In this document: piece by piece, positions 26,601 through 34,590 of the stretch
Layout: each line of letters opens with the position of its first letter
Numbering within the stretch: the stretch's first letter is position 1
Assembly: GCA_035048485.1 (NCBI GenBank)
Contig: CM068585.1
Location: 2,535,001-2,599,000 of the forward strand
DNA length: 64,000 nucleotides
Origin: Pteria penguin
Lineage: Eukaryota; Mollusca; Bivalvia; Pterioida; Pteriidae
Direction of reading: 5' to 3'
Notes under the pieces: generated by a model
What the model was told of the DNA's origin: nothing
What the model saw: only the letters and a program-made list of their open reading frames with translations
The model's database searches: none
Made by a program: the position numbers and the translations under genes

Positions 26601-29600
26601 CATTCTGGGTAAGTAACTAGGTAACCTATCTATACATGGTACCATTCTTGGTAAGTAACTAGGTCACCTATCTATACATGGTACCATTCTGGGTAACTAA
26701 GTCATCTATCTTTTCATGGTACCATTTTTAGTGAGAAATGAGTCATCTATCTCTTCATGGTACCATTCTGAGAATGCAAATAATTCATTTTCCTTTAAAT
26801 GATACCATACTGGATAAGTAACTGGGTAATCTATTTATACATGGCATCATTCAAGATAAGTGACTAGGTCATCCATCTTTGCATGATACCATACTGGGTA
26901 AGTAGCTAGGTCATCTTCCTGTACATGGTACCATTCAAGGTGACCAACTAGGTAATCCATTTATACATGGTACCATTCAAAGTAAGCAACTAAGTCATCT
27001 TCCAGTTATCATACAAGTTAAGTCATGCTACAAATTATCTTCCACTTATCATACAAGTTAAGTAATCTTACAGGTCATCATCCAGTTATCATACAAGTTA
27101 AGTCATGCTACAGGTTATCTCCTAGTTATCATACAAGTTAAGTCATGCTACAGGTTATCTCCTAGTTATCACACAATTTAAGTCATGCTACAGGTCATCT
27201 CCTAGTTATCACACAATTTAAGTCATGCTACAGGTCATCTCCTAGTTATCACACAATTTAAGTCATGCTACAGGTAATCTCCTAGTTATCACACAAGTTA
27301 AGTCATGCTAAGTTAAATTTCTGAATGTTTGCAGAGATATTGCAGTCATGGATGAGGAAGGATTCTGTCAGATTGTGGGGAGGATCAAAGATATGATAAT
27401 CCGGGGAGGAGAGAATGTGTACCCCACAGAAATAGAGCAGGTTCTCTATAAACATCCAGCTATCAAGGATGTACAGGTACGGAGGTCTTAGATTCATAAA
27501 CATCCAGCTATCAAGGATGTACAGGTACGCAGCTCTTAGACTCATAAACATCCAGCTATCAAGGATGTACAGGTACAGAGCTCTTAGATTCATAAACATC
27601 CAGCCATAAAGAATTCTTAAGTATGGAACATCCAGTCATAAAGATTAAAAAGGTGTGGAGCTAAAAACATATCGAAAAAAAAAAGATGTACATATATGAA
27701 TTCCGACCTAAAAACTTTCAACCAAATAGGATGTACAGATACTGCACTAAAAACATCCAGTAAAGGATGTACAGGCACTACACTGAAAACATCCAGTGAA
27801 GGTTGTACAGGCACTACACTGAAAACATCCAGTACATGATGTACAGGCATGGCACTAAAACATCTAGTAAAGAATGTACAGGTACTACACTAAAAACATC
27901 CAGTACATGATGTACAGGTACTACACTAAAAACATCCAGTACATGATGTACAGGCACTCACTAAAACATCCAGTAAAGGATGTACAGGTACTACACTAAA
28001 AACATCCAGTACATGATGTACAGGCACTACACTAAAAACATCAAGTAAAGGATGTACAGGCATGGCAGCAAAAAACATCCAGCACAGGATGTACAAGTAA
28101 AGAGCTGAAAACATCCAACAATGGATGTACAGGTACTGTACTAAAAACATCTAGTAAAGGATGTACAGGTAGTACACTAAAACATCCAGTAAAGGATGTT
28201 AAGGCACTACACTAAAAACATCCAGTAAATGATGCACAGGTACTACACTAAAACATCCAGTAAAGGATGTACAGGCACTACACTAAAACATCCAGTAAAA
28301 GATGTACAGGCACTACACTAATACATCCAGTAAAGGATGTACAGGCACTACACTAAAAATATCCAGTAAAGGATGTACAGGCACTACACTATAACATCCA
28401 GTAAAGGATGTACAGGCACTACACTAAAAACATCCAGTAAAGGTTGTACAGGCATGGCACTAAAAACATCCAGTAAAGGATGTACAGGCACTACACTAAA
28501 AACATCCAGTAAAGGTTGTACACTTATGGCACTAAAAACATCTAGTAAAGGATGTACAGGTACTACACTAAAAACATCCAGTAAAGGATGTACAGGCACT
28601 ACACTAAAAACATCCAGTAAAGGTTGTACAGGCATGGCACTAAAAACGTCCAGTAAAGGATGTACAGGCACAGAGCTAAAAAGATCCAGCCCTTAAGGAT
28701 GTATATGTATGGCACTAAAAATATCCTGCAATGGATGTACAGTACTGTTGATCCAGCCCTTAAGGATGTACAGGTACTGCACTAAAACATCCAGCACTTG
28801 GGATGTACAGGTATGGGGCTAGGAAGATCCAGCTATAAAGGATGTACAGGGTATGCATCTAAAAACAAATCCAGTTGTTAAAGATGAACTAGCATGGAGA
28901 TAATTCATTCATAAATGTCCAGGCATAAAGGACATACAGATACAAAGTTTATTCAATACTAATATTTAGCAGTTAAGGATCTACAAGTATGAAGCTAATT
29001 CTTTCATTAAGATCTATTCAGAAATAATGTGCAGGTTGAAAGCTTATTCCTTAAAAACTTTCAGTCGTAAATGATGCACAGGTATTGGGCTTATACATTG
29101 ATATTCATTGCACCATATAAGATGTATAGGTTTGGAGCTAATTTATTAGAAGCATCCAAACATAAAGGATGTAGAGTGCTGATTCATTTATAACTGCGCT
29201 TCAGTAATTGATGTACAGGTCAAAGCTAATTCATTCCACAGATGTCCAGCAATAAAGGATGTACAGTTACATAGCTAATTCATTAAAAAAGAAATTTTGA
29301 CCGGATTGCAAAGCAATTCCGGTCTATGAATCGGCGAAATCTGTCTGTCTGTCCATCCGTTCACACGGCATCAACATTTTGCGTTTAGCATTTGCGTTTA
29401 ACTTGGTTTCTCTCATACCCTAAAGGGTACTAATGTCAAAGTTGGTAGGTTTGTAGATACTTGAATGCTCTATCCAACCAATACAAAAATTTAGTGACCT
29501 TGACCTTGACTTAATGCTTCAGAGAACACACACTGTTTTTTGCCTATAAGGTGACCACTTGCATACATGTATTGTTAATGTTAATGCAAAGCAATTCCAG

Positions 29601-32479
29601 TCTATAAATTGGCAAAATCTGACCATCTGTCTGTCTGTCTGTCCATCTGTCCTGCGTCAACATTTTGCGTTTAGCATTTGCAATCCGGTCATACTGTCCT
29701 TGACAGTTTCTTGTTCTTATTTTTGTTTGAGACTAACAGTTTAATTTCTTGCTAGGATGTTGCAGATTTGCCATTGTACTTATTTTAGCCTGATATATGA
29801 GTGTAGTAAATGCAAGTACATTGCCACATGCTATAACATAAGTGTTATAAATACATGTAATATATACTATGTCCTTTACTATTAAGATCTGGTTCGTGTT
29901 TCCTATGTATAATCATTCATGTATATGTTTACATATGTCATGCCTGCAACGGCCCATTTTGGTCAATAAACTTATCTTGTGTTGTAATGCTTTTTACTGT
30001 TTAGGTCGTAGGTGTTCCTGATGATCGTCTAGGTGAAGAGATTTATGCGTGCATTCAGTTGAAGGAAGGACAGACAGTGACGGAAGAAGATGTCAAACTG
30101 TTCTGTAAAGATAAGGTCATACTGAGTTTTAACATATTTGTGTCTTAGAACCATATATATACAAAGGAATTTTGTAGATCATCATATAAGCTTATTATGG
30201 AGTCATTATCACACATAACTTCATTACAAGCTTATTGGGGTAGCACAATACAAACGCAATTGTTTTTAGACCCCTATACACACATAGTCCACACAGTACC
30301 ACAATACAAACTCTGTGTTGGTCTGAAGGCTCCTATACACACATAGTCCAAACAGTACCACAATACAAACTCTGTGTTTGTCTGTAGACTCATATACACA
30401 CATAGTCCACACAGTACCACAATACAAACTCTGTGTTTGTCTGTAGACCCCTATACACACATAGTCCAAACATTACCACAATACAAACTCTGTGTTTGTC
30501 TGTAGACTCATATACACATGTAGTCCAAACAGTACCACAATACAAACTCTGTGTTGGTCTGAAGGCTCCTATACACACATAGTCCACACAGTACCACAAT
30601 ACACACTCTGTGTTTGTCTGTAGACCCCTATACACACATAGTCCAAACATTACCACAATACAAACTCTGTGTTTGTCTGTAGACTCATATACACATGTAG
30701 TCCAAACAGTACCACAATACAAACTCTGTGTTTGTCTGAAGGCTCCTATACACACATAGTCCACACAGTACCACAATACAAACTCTGTGTTTGTCTGTAG
30801 ACCCCTATACACACATAGTCCAAACAGTACCACAATACAAACTCTGTGTTTGTCTGAAGGCTCCTATACACACATAGTCCACACAGTACCACAATACACA
30901 CTCTGTGTTTGTCTGTAGACCCCTATACACACATAGTCCAAACATTACCACAATACAAACTCTGTGTTTGTCTGAAGGCTCCTATACACACATAGTCCAA
31001 ACATTACCACAATACAAACTCTGTGTTTGTCTGTAGACCCCTATACACACATAGTCCAAACAGTACCACAATACACACTCTGTGTTTGTCTGTAGACCCT
31101 TATACACATGTAGTCCAAAGTGTACCACAATATAGACTCTGTGTTTGTCTGTAGAGGCCTATGCACACATAGTTCAAACTGTACCACAATTCACGCTCTA
31201 CCTTTTTGTATATAAGAAAATAAAGTGACATTTTCTTATCATTACTCAAAACAAAATACATTACAATTTACATGTATTATCAAGGAGTGGAGCATATAAT
31301 ATACATGTACTATACAGTAATGATAGTATACATCTTTTATCAAATAATGTGTTAATACAATATATATGTAGTATAAAGTAACGGTAGTTTACAATATGAT
31401 ATATTATAGACAATGTACATGCCTTATTAAGTAATGGAAGTATGTACATCCTTTATTAAGTAATGTCATGATACAATATTCAAGTTGAATATGCATGTAG
31501 CATAAATAAATGAAAGAGCATGAATCCCTCTAAATGTACCAAAATTTGTGAAGATTAATACCCCTGGTACAGGGATTTAGCCCCTAGGTGGCATCAGAAT
31601 ATTAACTTCTTACCGGGTTGGCAATGACTATTAGTGATTTTCATTATACAGTTATTTCTTGTGTGGGTAGGCATCTGATGTCACATCAATTGTGACATCA
31701 AGGAATTTGGATGGAAGTGTCATTTTTGTCCCTTGGTTATTTCTTGTGTGGGTAGGCATCTGATGTCATAGTCATTATTTGTGACATCAGAGAATTCTGA
31801 TAGAAGTGTTATTTTTGTCCCTTCGTTATTTCTCATGTAGGTAGGTATCTGATGTCGTAACCATTGTGACATCAAGGAATTCTAATGGAAGTGTCATTTT
31901 TGTCCTTTTATTTTCTGTAGTTTTACATCAGTTTCCATAGATTTGGTTAATGTCCTGGTTATATTATGTCAGACACCTACTCTGTATGATAAAGAAACGC
32001 AATGGACTCAGTTGACCGATAAGATCCATGGGACTCTTGATCCATAATAGTATTTATGTCTTTGAATGTGTTACTTGTGATGTTATGTTAATCTTGCATG
32101 TCTATCTGACATGCCTGTGTAGTAATTATCTTTGAGGGAGAAACGTGTTCCTTGGAATGATACTCTGTAGTTAGTGAAATTGATAGCTCTCCCAACTGCT
32201 TAAATATGAGAAATAAACACTTAATAATTTGCTAATTTATCAGCTAGAATATTCATTGTTGAACCACTTCATTCCATGTTGATTTTGATTTGTTCTTTTT
32301 ATTACTTCATTCCAAGTTGATTTTAATGGGGGGTTTTTTTTGGTTTTTTTTTACAGCTTGCAAAATACAAAATGCCTCGATATGTAGAAATTGTAAAGGA
32401 ATTTCCATTGACAGTCACTGGAAAAGTACAAAAATACAAGATTCGAGAAGATGCTACTGTCAAACTGGGACTCAGTTGA
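2640..32479 (+). CDS. ACSF2: Acyl-CoA synthetase family member 2 (mitochondrial medium-chain acyl-CoA ligase), 3' part, 12 exons
   Basis: ACSF2 activates medium-chain fatty acids to acyl-CoA in two steps (acyl-AMP, then thioester) in the mitochondrion. Exons: 2640-2693, 4420-4538, 7546-7593, 9707-9824, 12316-12411, 12741-12889, 13181-13349, 23891-23998, 26334-26482, 27335-27476, 30005-30115 and 32357-32479. They sum to 1386 nt in one open frame with compatible phases, giving 461 residues and a TGA stop. Family marks in order are [10 protein letters not shown] (P-loop, A3), [16 protein letters not shown] (A5), [24 protein letters not shown] (A8) and the catalytic lysine in [11 protein letters not shown] (A10). 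The ACSF2 family is about 615 residues, so roughly 150 N-terminal residues, including the transit peptide, lie left of the window. Introns hold about ten tandem arrays, and the largest intron (13350-23890) is almost wholly array. Confidence 0.95.
2694..3359. other. Intron sequence without recognisable elements
   Basis: This AT-rich ACSF2 intron has no array, exon or mobile element that I can see. Open frames here are short and not protein-like. Confidence 0.5.
3360..3625. repeat. Foldback element with internal 61-bp triplication
   Basis: The left arm (GAATCATCTCTC...GAAAGATATCAG) and right arm (ATATTTTTCAATCTGGGACT...GATTC) are inverted repeats. Between them a 61-bp unit containing CCAACCTCGGCTAACGTTTTGG is present three times. 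The same family occurs at 3867-4003 without the triplication. Confidence 0.65.
3867..4003. repeat. Foldback element, second copy
   Basis: The arm TTGAGTCCCAGATCAAAAGA (then TATCAG) is inverted against CTGATATCTTTCGATCTGGG (then ACTCA) across a ~70-base loop. This is a small MITE-like hairpin. It shares the internal segment (ACATTCCAACC) with the element at 3360. Confidence 0.65.
4070..4296 (-). mobile_element. Degenerate tRNA-derived SINE, minus strand
   Basis: Read on the minus strand, it carries the same body as the SINE at 2071, including AAAGATCCCTCACTGCTTCA, CAGGCAGATGCCATCACCAT and GATGTGACATAAAACAA, and ends in (AATC)n. The tRNA-like head is badly eroded. It is an older copy of the same family. 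Confidence 0.75.
4420..4538 (+). CDS. ACSF2: ACSF2 exon b
   Basis: The acceptor is CTGTATCAG. The product begins [18 protein letters not shown] and ends NDIKSH plus two bases (phase 2). The donor is GTAAGT. Its last ~70 bases and the donor are the template for the 88-bp array that follows. Confidence 0.93.
4556..5160 (+). repeat. 88-bp tandem array copied from exon b and its donor
   Basis: About seven units follow exon b at a period of 88 bp; copy starts at 4561, 4649 and 4737 set the period. Each unit contains the exon text TTGTTTGGCCTTATTCCAGA ... ATGACATCAAAAGTCACCT followed by GTAAGTACATCAG. Each is thus a copy of the 3' end of exon b with its 5' splice site. The last copies are diverged. 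Confidence 0.92.
5225..7095 (+). repeat. 41-bp tandem array (about 40 good copies)
   Basis: The unit is GTCATTCTCTGTATGTCTGT followed by TACCATCTGCACCCTCTGTTT, 41 bp. It is degenerate from 5225 and regular from about 5450. Because 41 is not a multiple of 3, all three frames stay open and give spurious Cys/Ser/Leu-rich ORFs in overlapping frames. Two-unit (82-bp) alternation of TTGTCATC and TTACCATC types is visible around 5600-6100. Confidence 0.93.
7096..7545. other. Intron remainder before exon c
   Basis: This is unique-looking AT-rich intron between the 41-bp array and exon c. No element was recognised. Confidence 0.5.
7546..7593 (+). CDS. ACSF2: ACSF2 exon c
   Basis: The acceptor is TTTATTTCAG. 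The first base completes a Leu codon begun in exon b, then the exon reads [16 protein letters not shown] with the last codon split (phase 2). The donor is GTACGT. It corresponds to the family's LPDL.TVI segment. Confidence 0.88.
7845..9075 (-). pseudogene. Mariner transposase pseudogene (DD34D type)
   Basis: The frame starts at ATG (9075), with an N-terminal HTH region beginning [20 protein letters not shown] and a WVAEFKRGR motif. The frame then shifts near 8760. The catalytic region resumes with [16 protein letters not shown] (first Asp), HQDNAPVH (second Asp, near 8300) and SPDLPPSD (third Asp, near 8235). It ends EGDYVEK and TAA at 7845-7847. Lesions are at least one frameshift, a TAA stop in place of a sense codon after DCGF, and a SINE insertion before the last ~60 codons. 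All three catalytic Asp codons survive, so decay is moderate. It would cut and paste DNA at TA sites if intact, but as it stands it cannot make the protein. Confidence 0.92.
8056..8224 (-). mobile_element. tRNA-derived SINE nested in mariner
   Basis: On the minus strand it reads GGCGTGGTGTAGTGGTTAAG (A box) and CCGGGTTCGATTCCCGG (B box). Next comes a body with ATATAACTGAAATATTGTTG and AAAGCGACGT, resembling the conserved domain of many mollusc SINEs (from memory). It ends in (AACC)n. A 12-bp target-site duplication GGGAGATCAGGT lies at 8044-8055 and 8225-8236. The well-kept B box suggests a fairly young copy. Confidence 0.9.
9246..9706. other. Intron without recognisable elements
   Basis: AT-rich ACSF2 intron between mariner and exon d; nothing recognised. 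Confidence 0.5.
9707..9824 (+). CDS. ACSF2: ACSF2 exon d
   Basis: The acceptor is TGTTTTGTAG. The first base completes the Pro codon from exon c, then the exon reads [18 protein letters not shown] and on to [10 protein letters not shown], ending phase 0 before [15 protein letters not shown] is the stretch just before the AMP-binding P-loop. Confidence 0.95.
9890..10560 (+). repeat. 115-bp tandem array (about 5.5 copies)
   Basis: The landmark ATGTATCTATCTCTAAACCA recurs at 9915, 10031, 10146, 10261, 10376 and 10491, a period of 115 bp. Units also contain AAATAAACCAGCCTAAATTA. Internal shorter similarity (AAACCAG.CTAAAG) suggests each unit arose from smaller repeats. Confidence 0.9.
10561..11426. 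other. Intron sequence, no elements seen
   Basis: Non-repetitive intron of ACSF2 between two arrays. I found no exon, RNA gene or mobile element. Confidence 0.5.
11427..12300 (+). repeat. 50-bp tandem array copied from the exon e acceptor
   Basis: About 17 units of TCTGACAGACTTTGACATTG / ATATTGTAGGGGACTACAGG / GTTATACAGA. Each contains TTGTAG/GGGACTACAGGGTT, which differs by one base from the true acceptor and exon start TTGTAG/GGAACTACAGGGTT at 12311-12329. The intron text before exon e (CAGATCTGACAGATTTTGAC) is also the unit sequence, so the real splice site is the last, slightly changed unit. Confidence 0.93.
12316..12411 (+). CDS. ACSF2: ACSF2 exon e (AMP-binding P-loop)
   Basis: The exon reads [20 protein letters not shown] and continues [12 protein letters not shown]. 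It is phase 0 at both ends, with donor [17 protein letters not shown] is the ATP/AMP-binding loop of acyl-adenylate enzymes. The intron falls exactly between the Ser that precedes the loop (exon d) and its first Gly. Confidence 0.95.
12741..12889 (+). CDS. ACSF2: ACSF2 exon f
   Basis: The acceptor is CTGTTGCTAG. The product starts [20 protein letters not shown] and ends LEAVSKE plus two bases (phase 2); the donor is GTAATA. It contains the conserved PLYHC segment. No long ORF marks this exon because the flanking frames close quickly. Confidence 0.92.
13181..13349 (+). CDS. ACSF2: ACSF2 exon g
   Basis: The acceptor is CATTTTTCAG. The first base completes the Lys codon of exon f, then the exon reads [20 protein letters not shown], includes [11 protein letters not shown] and ends LNMPQVT (phase 0). 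The donor is GTAAGT. Confidence 0.95.
13361..13470 (+). repeat. Two tandem copies of exon g 3' end with donor
   Basis: Directly after the true donor, AAACCATGCGACAGGTCATA ... CTCAAGTCACAGTCAGTTTG recurs. A shorter, more diverged copy follows (AAACCATGCGATAG ... GTCGCTGTAAGTTT). These are copies of the last ~50 bases of exon g plus its splice site, giving an early-stage array of three junctions. Confidence 0.85.
13471..13820. other. Intron sequence before the 46-bp array
   Basis: Short repeats of TAATCCACATTTTGTGA occur near 13677-13745. Nothing else was recognised. Confidence 0.5.
13821..19733. repeat. 46-bp satellite-like array (about 128 copies) with higher-order repeats
   Basis: The unit is GCTGCTGTGATATGGTGCAC followed by TCCTTGACACACATATCATCTGCACA, 46 bp. 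Units differ mainly at CTGTGATATG/CTATGATATG and ATATCATC/ATACCATC. Rare markers show large internal duplications. TGTTCGGCTGGAGTG occurs at 14791 and 16647 (shift 1856). A 16-base insertion GTGCTGCTGTGATATG recurs with shifts of 1856 and 752. TCTGCACGCCTGC occurs at 15633 and 18241 (shift 2608). The minus strand stays open for long stretches ([12 protein letters not shown] repeats), but these are not genes. Confidence 0.95.
19734..21084. other. Intron sequence with a short 42-bp repeat family
   Basis: Mostly unique AT-rich intron. At 20365-20525 and again at 20700-20825 a ~42-bp unit containing GACACATTCTCACTCCACCC recurs four and three times. No exon or mobile element was recognised. Confidence 0.6.
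21085..23850 (+). repeat. 39-bp tandem array (about 70 copies) with a 585-bp higher-order repeat
   Basis: The unit is GTGATTCTACACACATATCC followed by CACTACTCATGTTCTCTAG, 39 bp. A marker, TATTCTCTATGTGATTATAC, recurs at 22071, 22656 and 23241, exactly 585 bp (15 units) apart. Many units read TTCTCTAG/GTGATT, an acceptor-like AG directly followed by a donor-like GT. The array lies in the 10.5-kb ACSF2 intron before exon h. Confidence 0.95.
23891..23998 (+). CDS. ACSF2: ACSF2 exon h
   Basis: The acceptor is GATTGTTGTAG. The exon reads [20 protein letters not shown] then [16 protein letters not shown], phase 0 at both ends, with donor [16 protein letters not shown] is the A5 motif. The 21-bp array starts a few bases after the donor. 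Confidence 0.95.
24003..25230 (+). repeat. 21-bp tandem array (about 58 copies) with a 588-bp higher-order repeat
   Basis: The unit is TCTCCTTATGTTATCTACATG, 21 bp, a multiple of three, so long open frames run through it on both strands (CLLMLST, YMSPYVI and RRHVDNI repeats). A rare segment TTGCTTCATTAT...CATCTCTTTA recurs at 24211 and 24799, 588 bp (28 units) apart. These frames are repeat artefacts, not a membrane protein. Confidence 0.95.
25231..26333. other. Intron with a detached fragment of the 21-bp array
   Basis: 25270-25330 holds a (CTGT)n/(GTCT)n microsatellite. 26001-26150 contains degraded copies of TTATGTTATCTACATGTTAC, a detached relic of the 21-bp array. The rest is unique AT-rich intron. 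Confidence 0.6.
26334..26482 (+). CDS. ACSF2: ACSF2 exon i
   Basis: The acceptor is CAATGTTTCTCAG. The product runs [34 protein letters not shown] and ends DRWYHS plus two bases of Gly (phase 2); the donor is [14 protein letters not shown] is a family signature. Confidence 0.95.
26483..26990 (+). repeat. 42-bp array copied from exon i 3' end and donor
   Basis: Starting from exon i itself, ATGGTACCATTCTGG/GTAAGTAACTAGG recurs at 26468, 26510, 26552 and onward every 42 bp. About six copies are close, then more diverged ones run to about 26990. Each close copy repeats the exon's last 15 bases and its consensus 5' splice site. Confidence 0.92.
27003..27310 (+). repeat. 40-bp tandem array
   Basis: The unit AGTCATGCTACAGGTCATCT followed by CCTAGTTATCACACAATTTA repeats seven to eight times, ending 25 bases before the exon j acceptor. 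Confidence 0.9.
27335..27476 (+). CDS. ACSF2: ACSF2 exon j
   Basis: The acceptor is GAATGTTTGCAG. It completes Gly, then [35 protein letters not shown] and ends HPAIKDVQ (phase 0), with donor [22 protein letters not shown] is the A8 hinge motif, where the C-terminal domain swings between the two half-reactions. Confidence 0.96.
27477..29290 (+). repeat. 36- to 51-bp array copied from exon j 3' end and donor
   Basis: The first units repeat ATAAACATCCAGCTATCAAG/GATGTACAG/GTACG, the exact exon j end with its donor, about every 51 bp. The array then settles into a 36-bp form, ACTAAAAACATCCAGTAAAG/GATGTACAGGCACTAC, with about 30 copies to 28700. Scattered degenerate copies (ATCCAGC..TAAGGATGTACAG) reach about 29280. 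In the later form many units have lost the GTA after CAG. Confidence 0.92.
29299..29690 (+). mobile_element. Interspersed element with inverted ends (copy 1)
   Basis: It begins GACCGGATTGCAAAGCAATT and ends TTGCAATCCGGTC, so the termini are inverted. Inside are CTGTCTGTCTGTCC and GTGACCTTGACCTTGAC. A related, longer copy lies at 32797-33686 in the same orientation. It has no coding capacity. Confidence 0.65.
29691..30004. other. Intron sequence before exon k
   Basis: Nothing beyond AT-rich intron was recognised. Confidence 0.5.
30005..30115 (+). CDS. ACSF2: ACSF2 exon k
   Basis: The acceptor is TTACTGTTTAG. The exon reads [20 protein letters not shown] then [17 protein letters not shown], phase 0 at both ends. 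The donor GTCATA is weaker than the others in the gene. Confidence 0.94.
30240..31200 (+). repeat. 59-bp tandem array (about 16 copies)
   Basis: The unit contains TAGTCCACACAGTACCACAA / TACAAACTCTGTGTTTGTCT / GTAGACCCCTATACACACA; TAGTCC recurs at 30285, 30344 and 30403 (59 bp). Two main unit types alternate, one with CTGTAGACCCC and one with CTGAAGGCTCC. The open minus-strand frames here are repeat artefacts. Confidence 0.92.
31201..32356. repeat. Last ACSF2 intron with a ~95-bp triplicate
   Basis: 31640-31920 contains three copies of a ~95-bp unit with TTATTTCTTGTGTGGGTAGG and ATCTGATGTCATA...GTGACATCA. 31240-31490 is rich in ACATGTATTAT-like short repeats. The rest is unique AT-rich intron ending in a T-rich tract before the last exon. 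Confidence 0.7.
32357..32479 (+). CDS. ACSF2: ACSF2 exon l (last coding exon)
   Basis: The acceptor is TTTTTTTACAG. The exon reads [40 protein letters not shown] and TGA (32477-32479). The Lys in [10 protein letters not shown] is the A10 catalytic lysine of acyl-adenylate enzymes, so the active-site residues visible in this window are intact. Confidence 0.96.
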   Translation, partial: LAKYKMPRYVEIVKEFPLTVTGKVQKYKIREDATVKLGLS

Positions 32480-32796
32480 GAAAACATCCAGAGAAACATG
32501 AACCTTTTATGATGGAATTTACTTGCAGTAAAAGAAAATTTTGTACTAGATTTATGCAATACAAGAAAATTTTGTACCATATTTACTTCAGTGCAATATC
32601 AGTATTGCTTTGTATATTGCTGTAGAACAGACATTACCAACTTATGTAGGATTTTTAATTTTTTTTTTTCTTTATATACTATAATATACTTCTTTAAAAA
32701 ATTTCTTATATTGTTAACTTGGATGTGGATTGGATGTGTTGTGATATAACATTGAAAGTTTAATTCATATACATGCATTTGATTTGGAGGTTTTTG

Positions 32797-33686
32797 GCCA
32801 GATTGCACAGCAAGTTTGGTCTGTGTATTGGCAATGTCTGTGTCTCTGTCTGTCTGTCCGCCATTAACAATTTGTGTTTAGCTTGATACAAACTTCAAAC
32901 TTGGTAAGTTTGTAGACATTGACGAGTTCTTCCTGACAAATACAAAATTTGGTGATCTTAACCTTGATTTTATGCTTCAGTGAACACAGTCTGATTTTGC
33001 ATTTGGCTTGATTTCTTGCACACCATACATTATACCAACTTCAAACTTGTACAGTTTGTAGACATTGATAAGTTCTTCTCAACCTACACAAAATTGAGTG
33101 ACATTGACCTTGCTTTTATGTTTCAGTGAACACAGTCTGGTTTTGCATTTAACTTGATCTTTTGCATACCGTTCATGATACCAACTTCAAACTTGGTCAG
33201 TTTGTAGACATTGATAAGTTCTTCCCGACTTACAAAAACTTTGATCACCTTGACCTCAATTTTAGACTTCAGTGAACACAGTGATTTTGCATTTAGCTTG
33301 TATATATATATACATATAGCTTATATATTATACCAACTTCAAACTTGGTCATTTCGTAGTCATTGATAAGTTCTTCCCAACGGACACAAGATTTGTTGAC
33401 CTTGACCTCGATATTTTACATTTAGCTTGATTTCTTGCACACTATACATTATACCAACTTCAAACTTGGTCATTTATAAGTTCTTCCCAATGGACACAAG
33501 ATTTGGTGACCTTGACCTTGATATTACCCTTCAGTAAATACAGTCTGATTTTGCATTTAGCTTGATCTCTTGCTTACCATTAACGATACCAACTTCAAAG
33601 TTCTGGAAACATCTTCAAACCTAAAGACATATGTTTCTGGATAGGGTTCCACAGGTAACCTATAATTGATGCTTTGCAATCTGGTC
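32797..33686 (+). mobile_element. Interspersed element with inverted ends and internal ~130-bp repeats (copy 2)
   Basis: It starts GGCCAGATTGCACAGC and ends GCTTTGCAATCTGGTC, matching the ends of the element at 29299 in the same orientation. Inside are five to six imperfect ~130-bp units with ATACCAACTTCAAACTTGGT, AGTTCTTCCCAA and GACCTTGACCT. Confidence 0.65.
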
Positions 33687-34568
33687 ACACTGTCTTTAAC
33701 AGTTTCTTGTTCTTTACTGAAATAGTTTGCATAACAAACAGAGTATGTGGGGGTTTTTTTATGCAGCATAGGTTATATTTTGTTAAAAACTATATTCTAA
33801 AGCTTGTACAAATGGTTACTGTATACATACCTGCATTTAATTCTTTCTGAAGGTTGTACTGTGATATAGGTGTTTTATTTTTCATATGACATTTTGTGAT
33901 CAGTTTTTGTTTCACACAGTCTATTGTTCATATAAGCTGCTTGTCGTGTCATTCAAAAGTGTTTTTTATTATGTAAATTCATTAATTATACTTAGTTAAA
34001 AAGAGATTTTTCATGTTTTTCTTATTTTTTAGATTTAAAGTTTAAACAATGAAACTAAAAATGTGACTATCAGGTACTTTGCATAAATTGACATGTTGTT
34101 AAAATTTCAGTTTCAAAACTGGAAGGTAATCTAAAAGAATTCCTTCAAGTGTTTCATTGTAAATAACAATACTTCAATTGTAGCTCATTAAAAATGTGTA
34201 TTTTATAAATCCTGATTCAAAATGTCTCTGGGATGCTTATACATTCCACCCAAGAACTACAACTCAAAATGTCTTAATATGAAGTGTTCAGTTTGTTCTG
34301 AAAAGGGCCTTCATACAATTGGCTAAGACGTACTGAAATGATATTTTCAATCTGGGTGGTCGATTCGACAGGATAAATACATGCACAAAGACTCGGTAAT
34401 TCTTGTAAGCAGTTTAAGCCTTTTGTTATGATAACCTTTTAGTATTGGCAGTGCCACATTGATGTATGTAATGACCCTGTACATAGGTGTAAGCTAGTAG
34501 ACGTATTGGGATAAATGTAAATGTTTCTTGGGATTTTCCTTTAGTTTGTAACATTCAGTTTCAGCTCA

Positions 34569-34574
34569 AATAAA
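34569..34574 (+). terminator. Poly(A) signal AATAAA, probable ACSF2
   Basis: AATAAA followed within 40 bases by a T-rich GT stretch (CTACTTTGTTTTTGAC). It is the best-placed signal after the stop. Another AATAAA at 35513 is an alternative. Confidence 0.45.
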
Positions 34575-34590
34575 GTTATTGGTCCATAAT

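Larger units (their letters stand above)
32480..34590 (+). other. ACSF2: ACSF2 3' UTR (probable)
   Basis: No further coding signal follows the stop. The region includes the inverted-ended repeat at 32797-33686 and ends near the AATAAA at 34569. The length is inferred from the poly(A) signal only. Confidence 0.45.
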
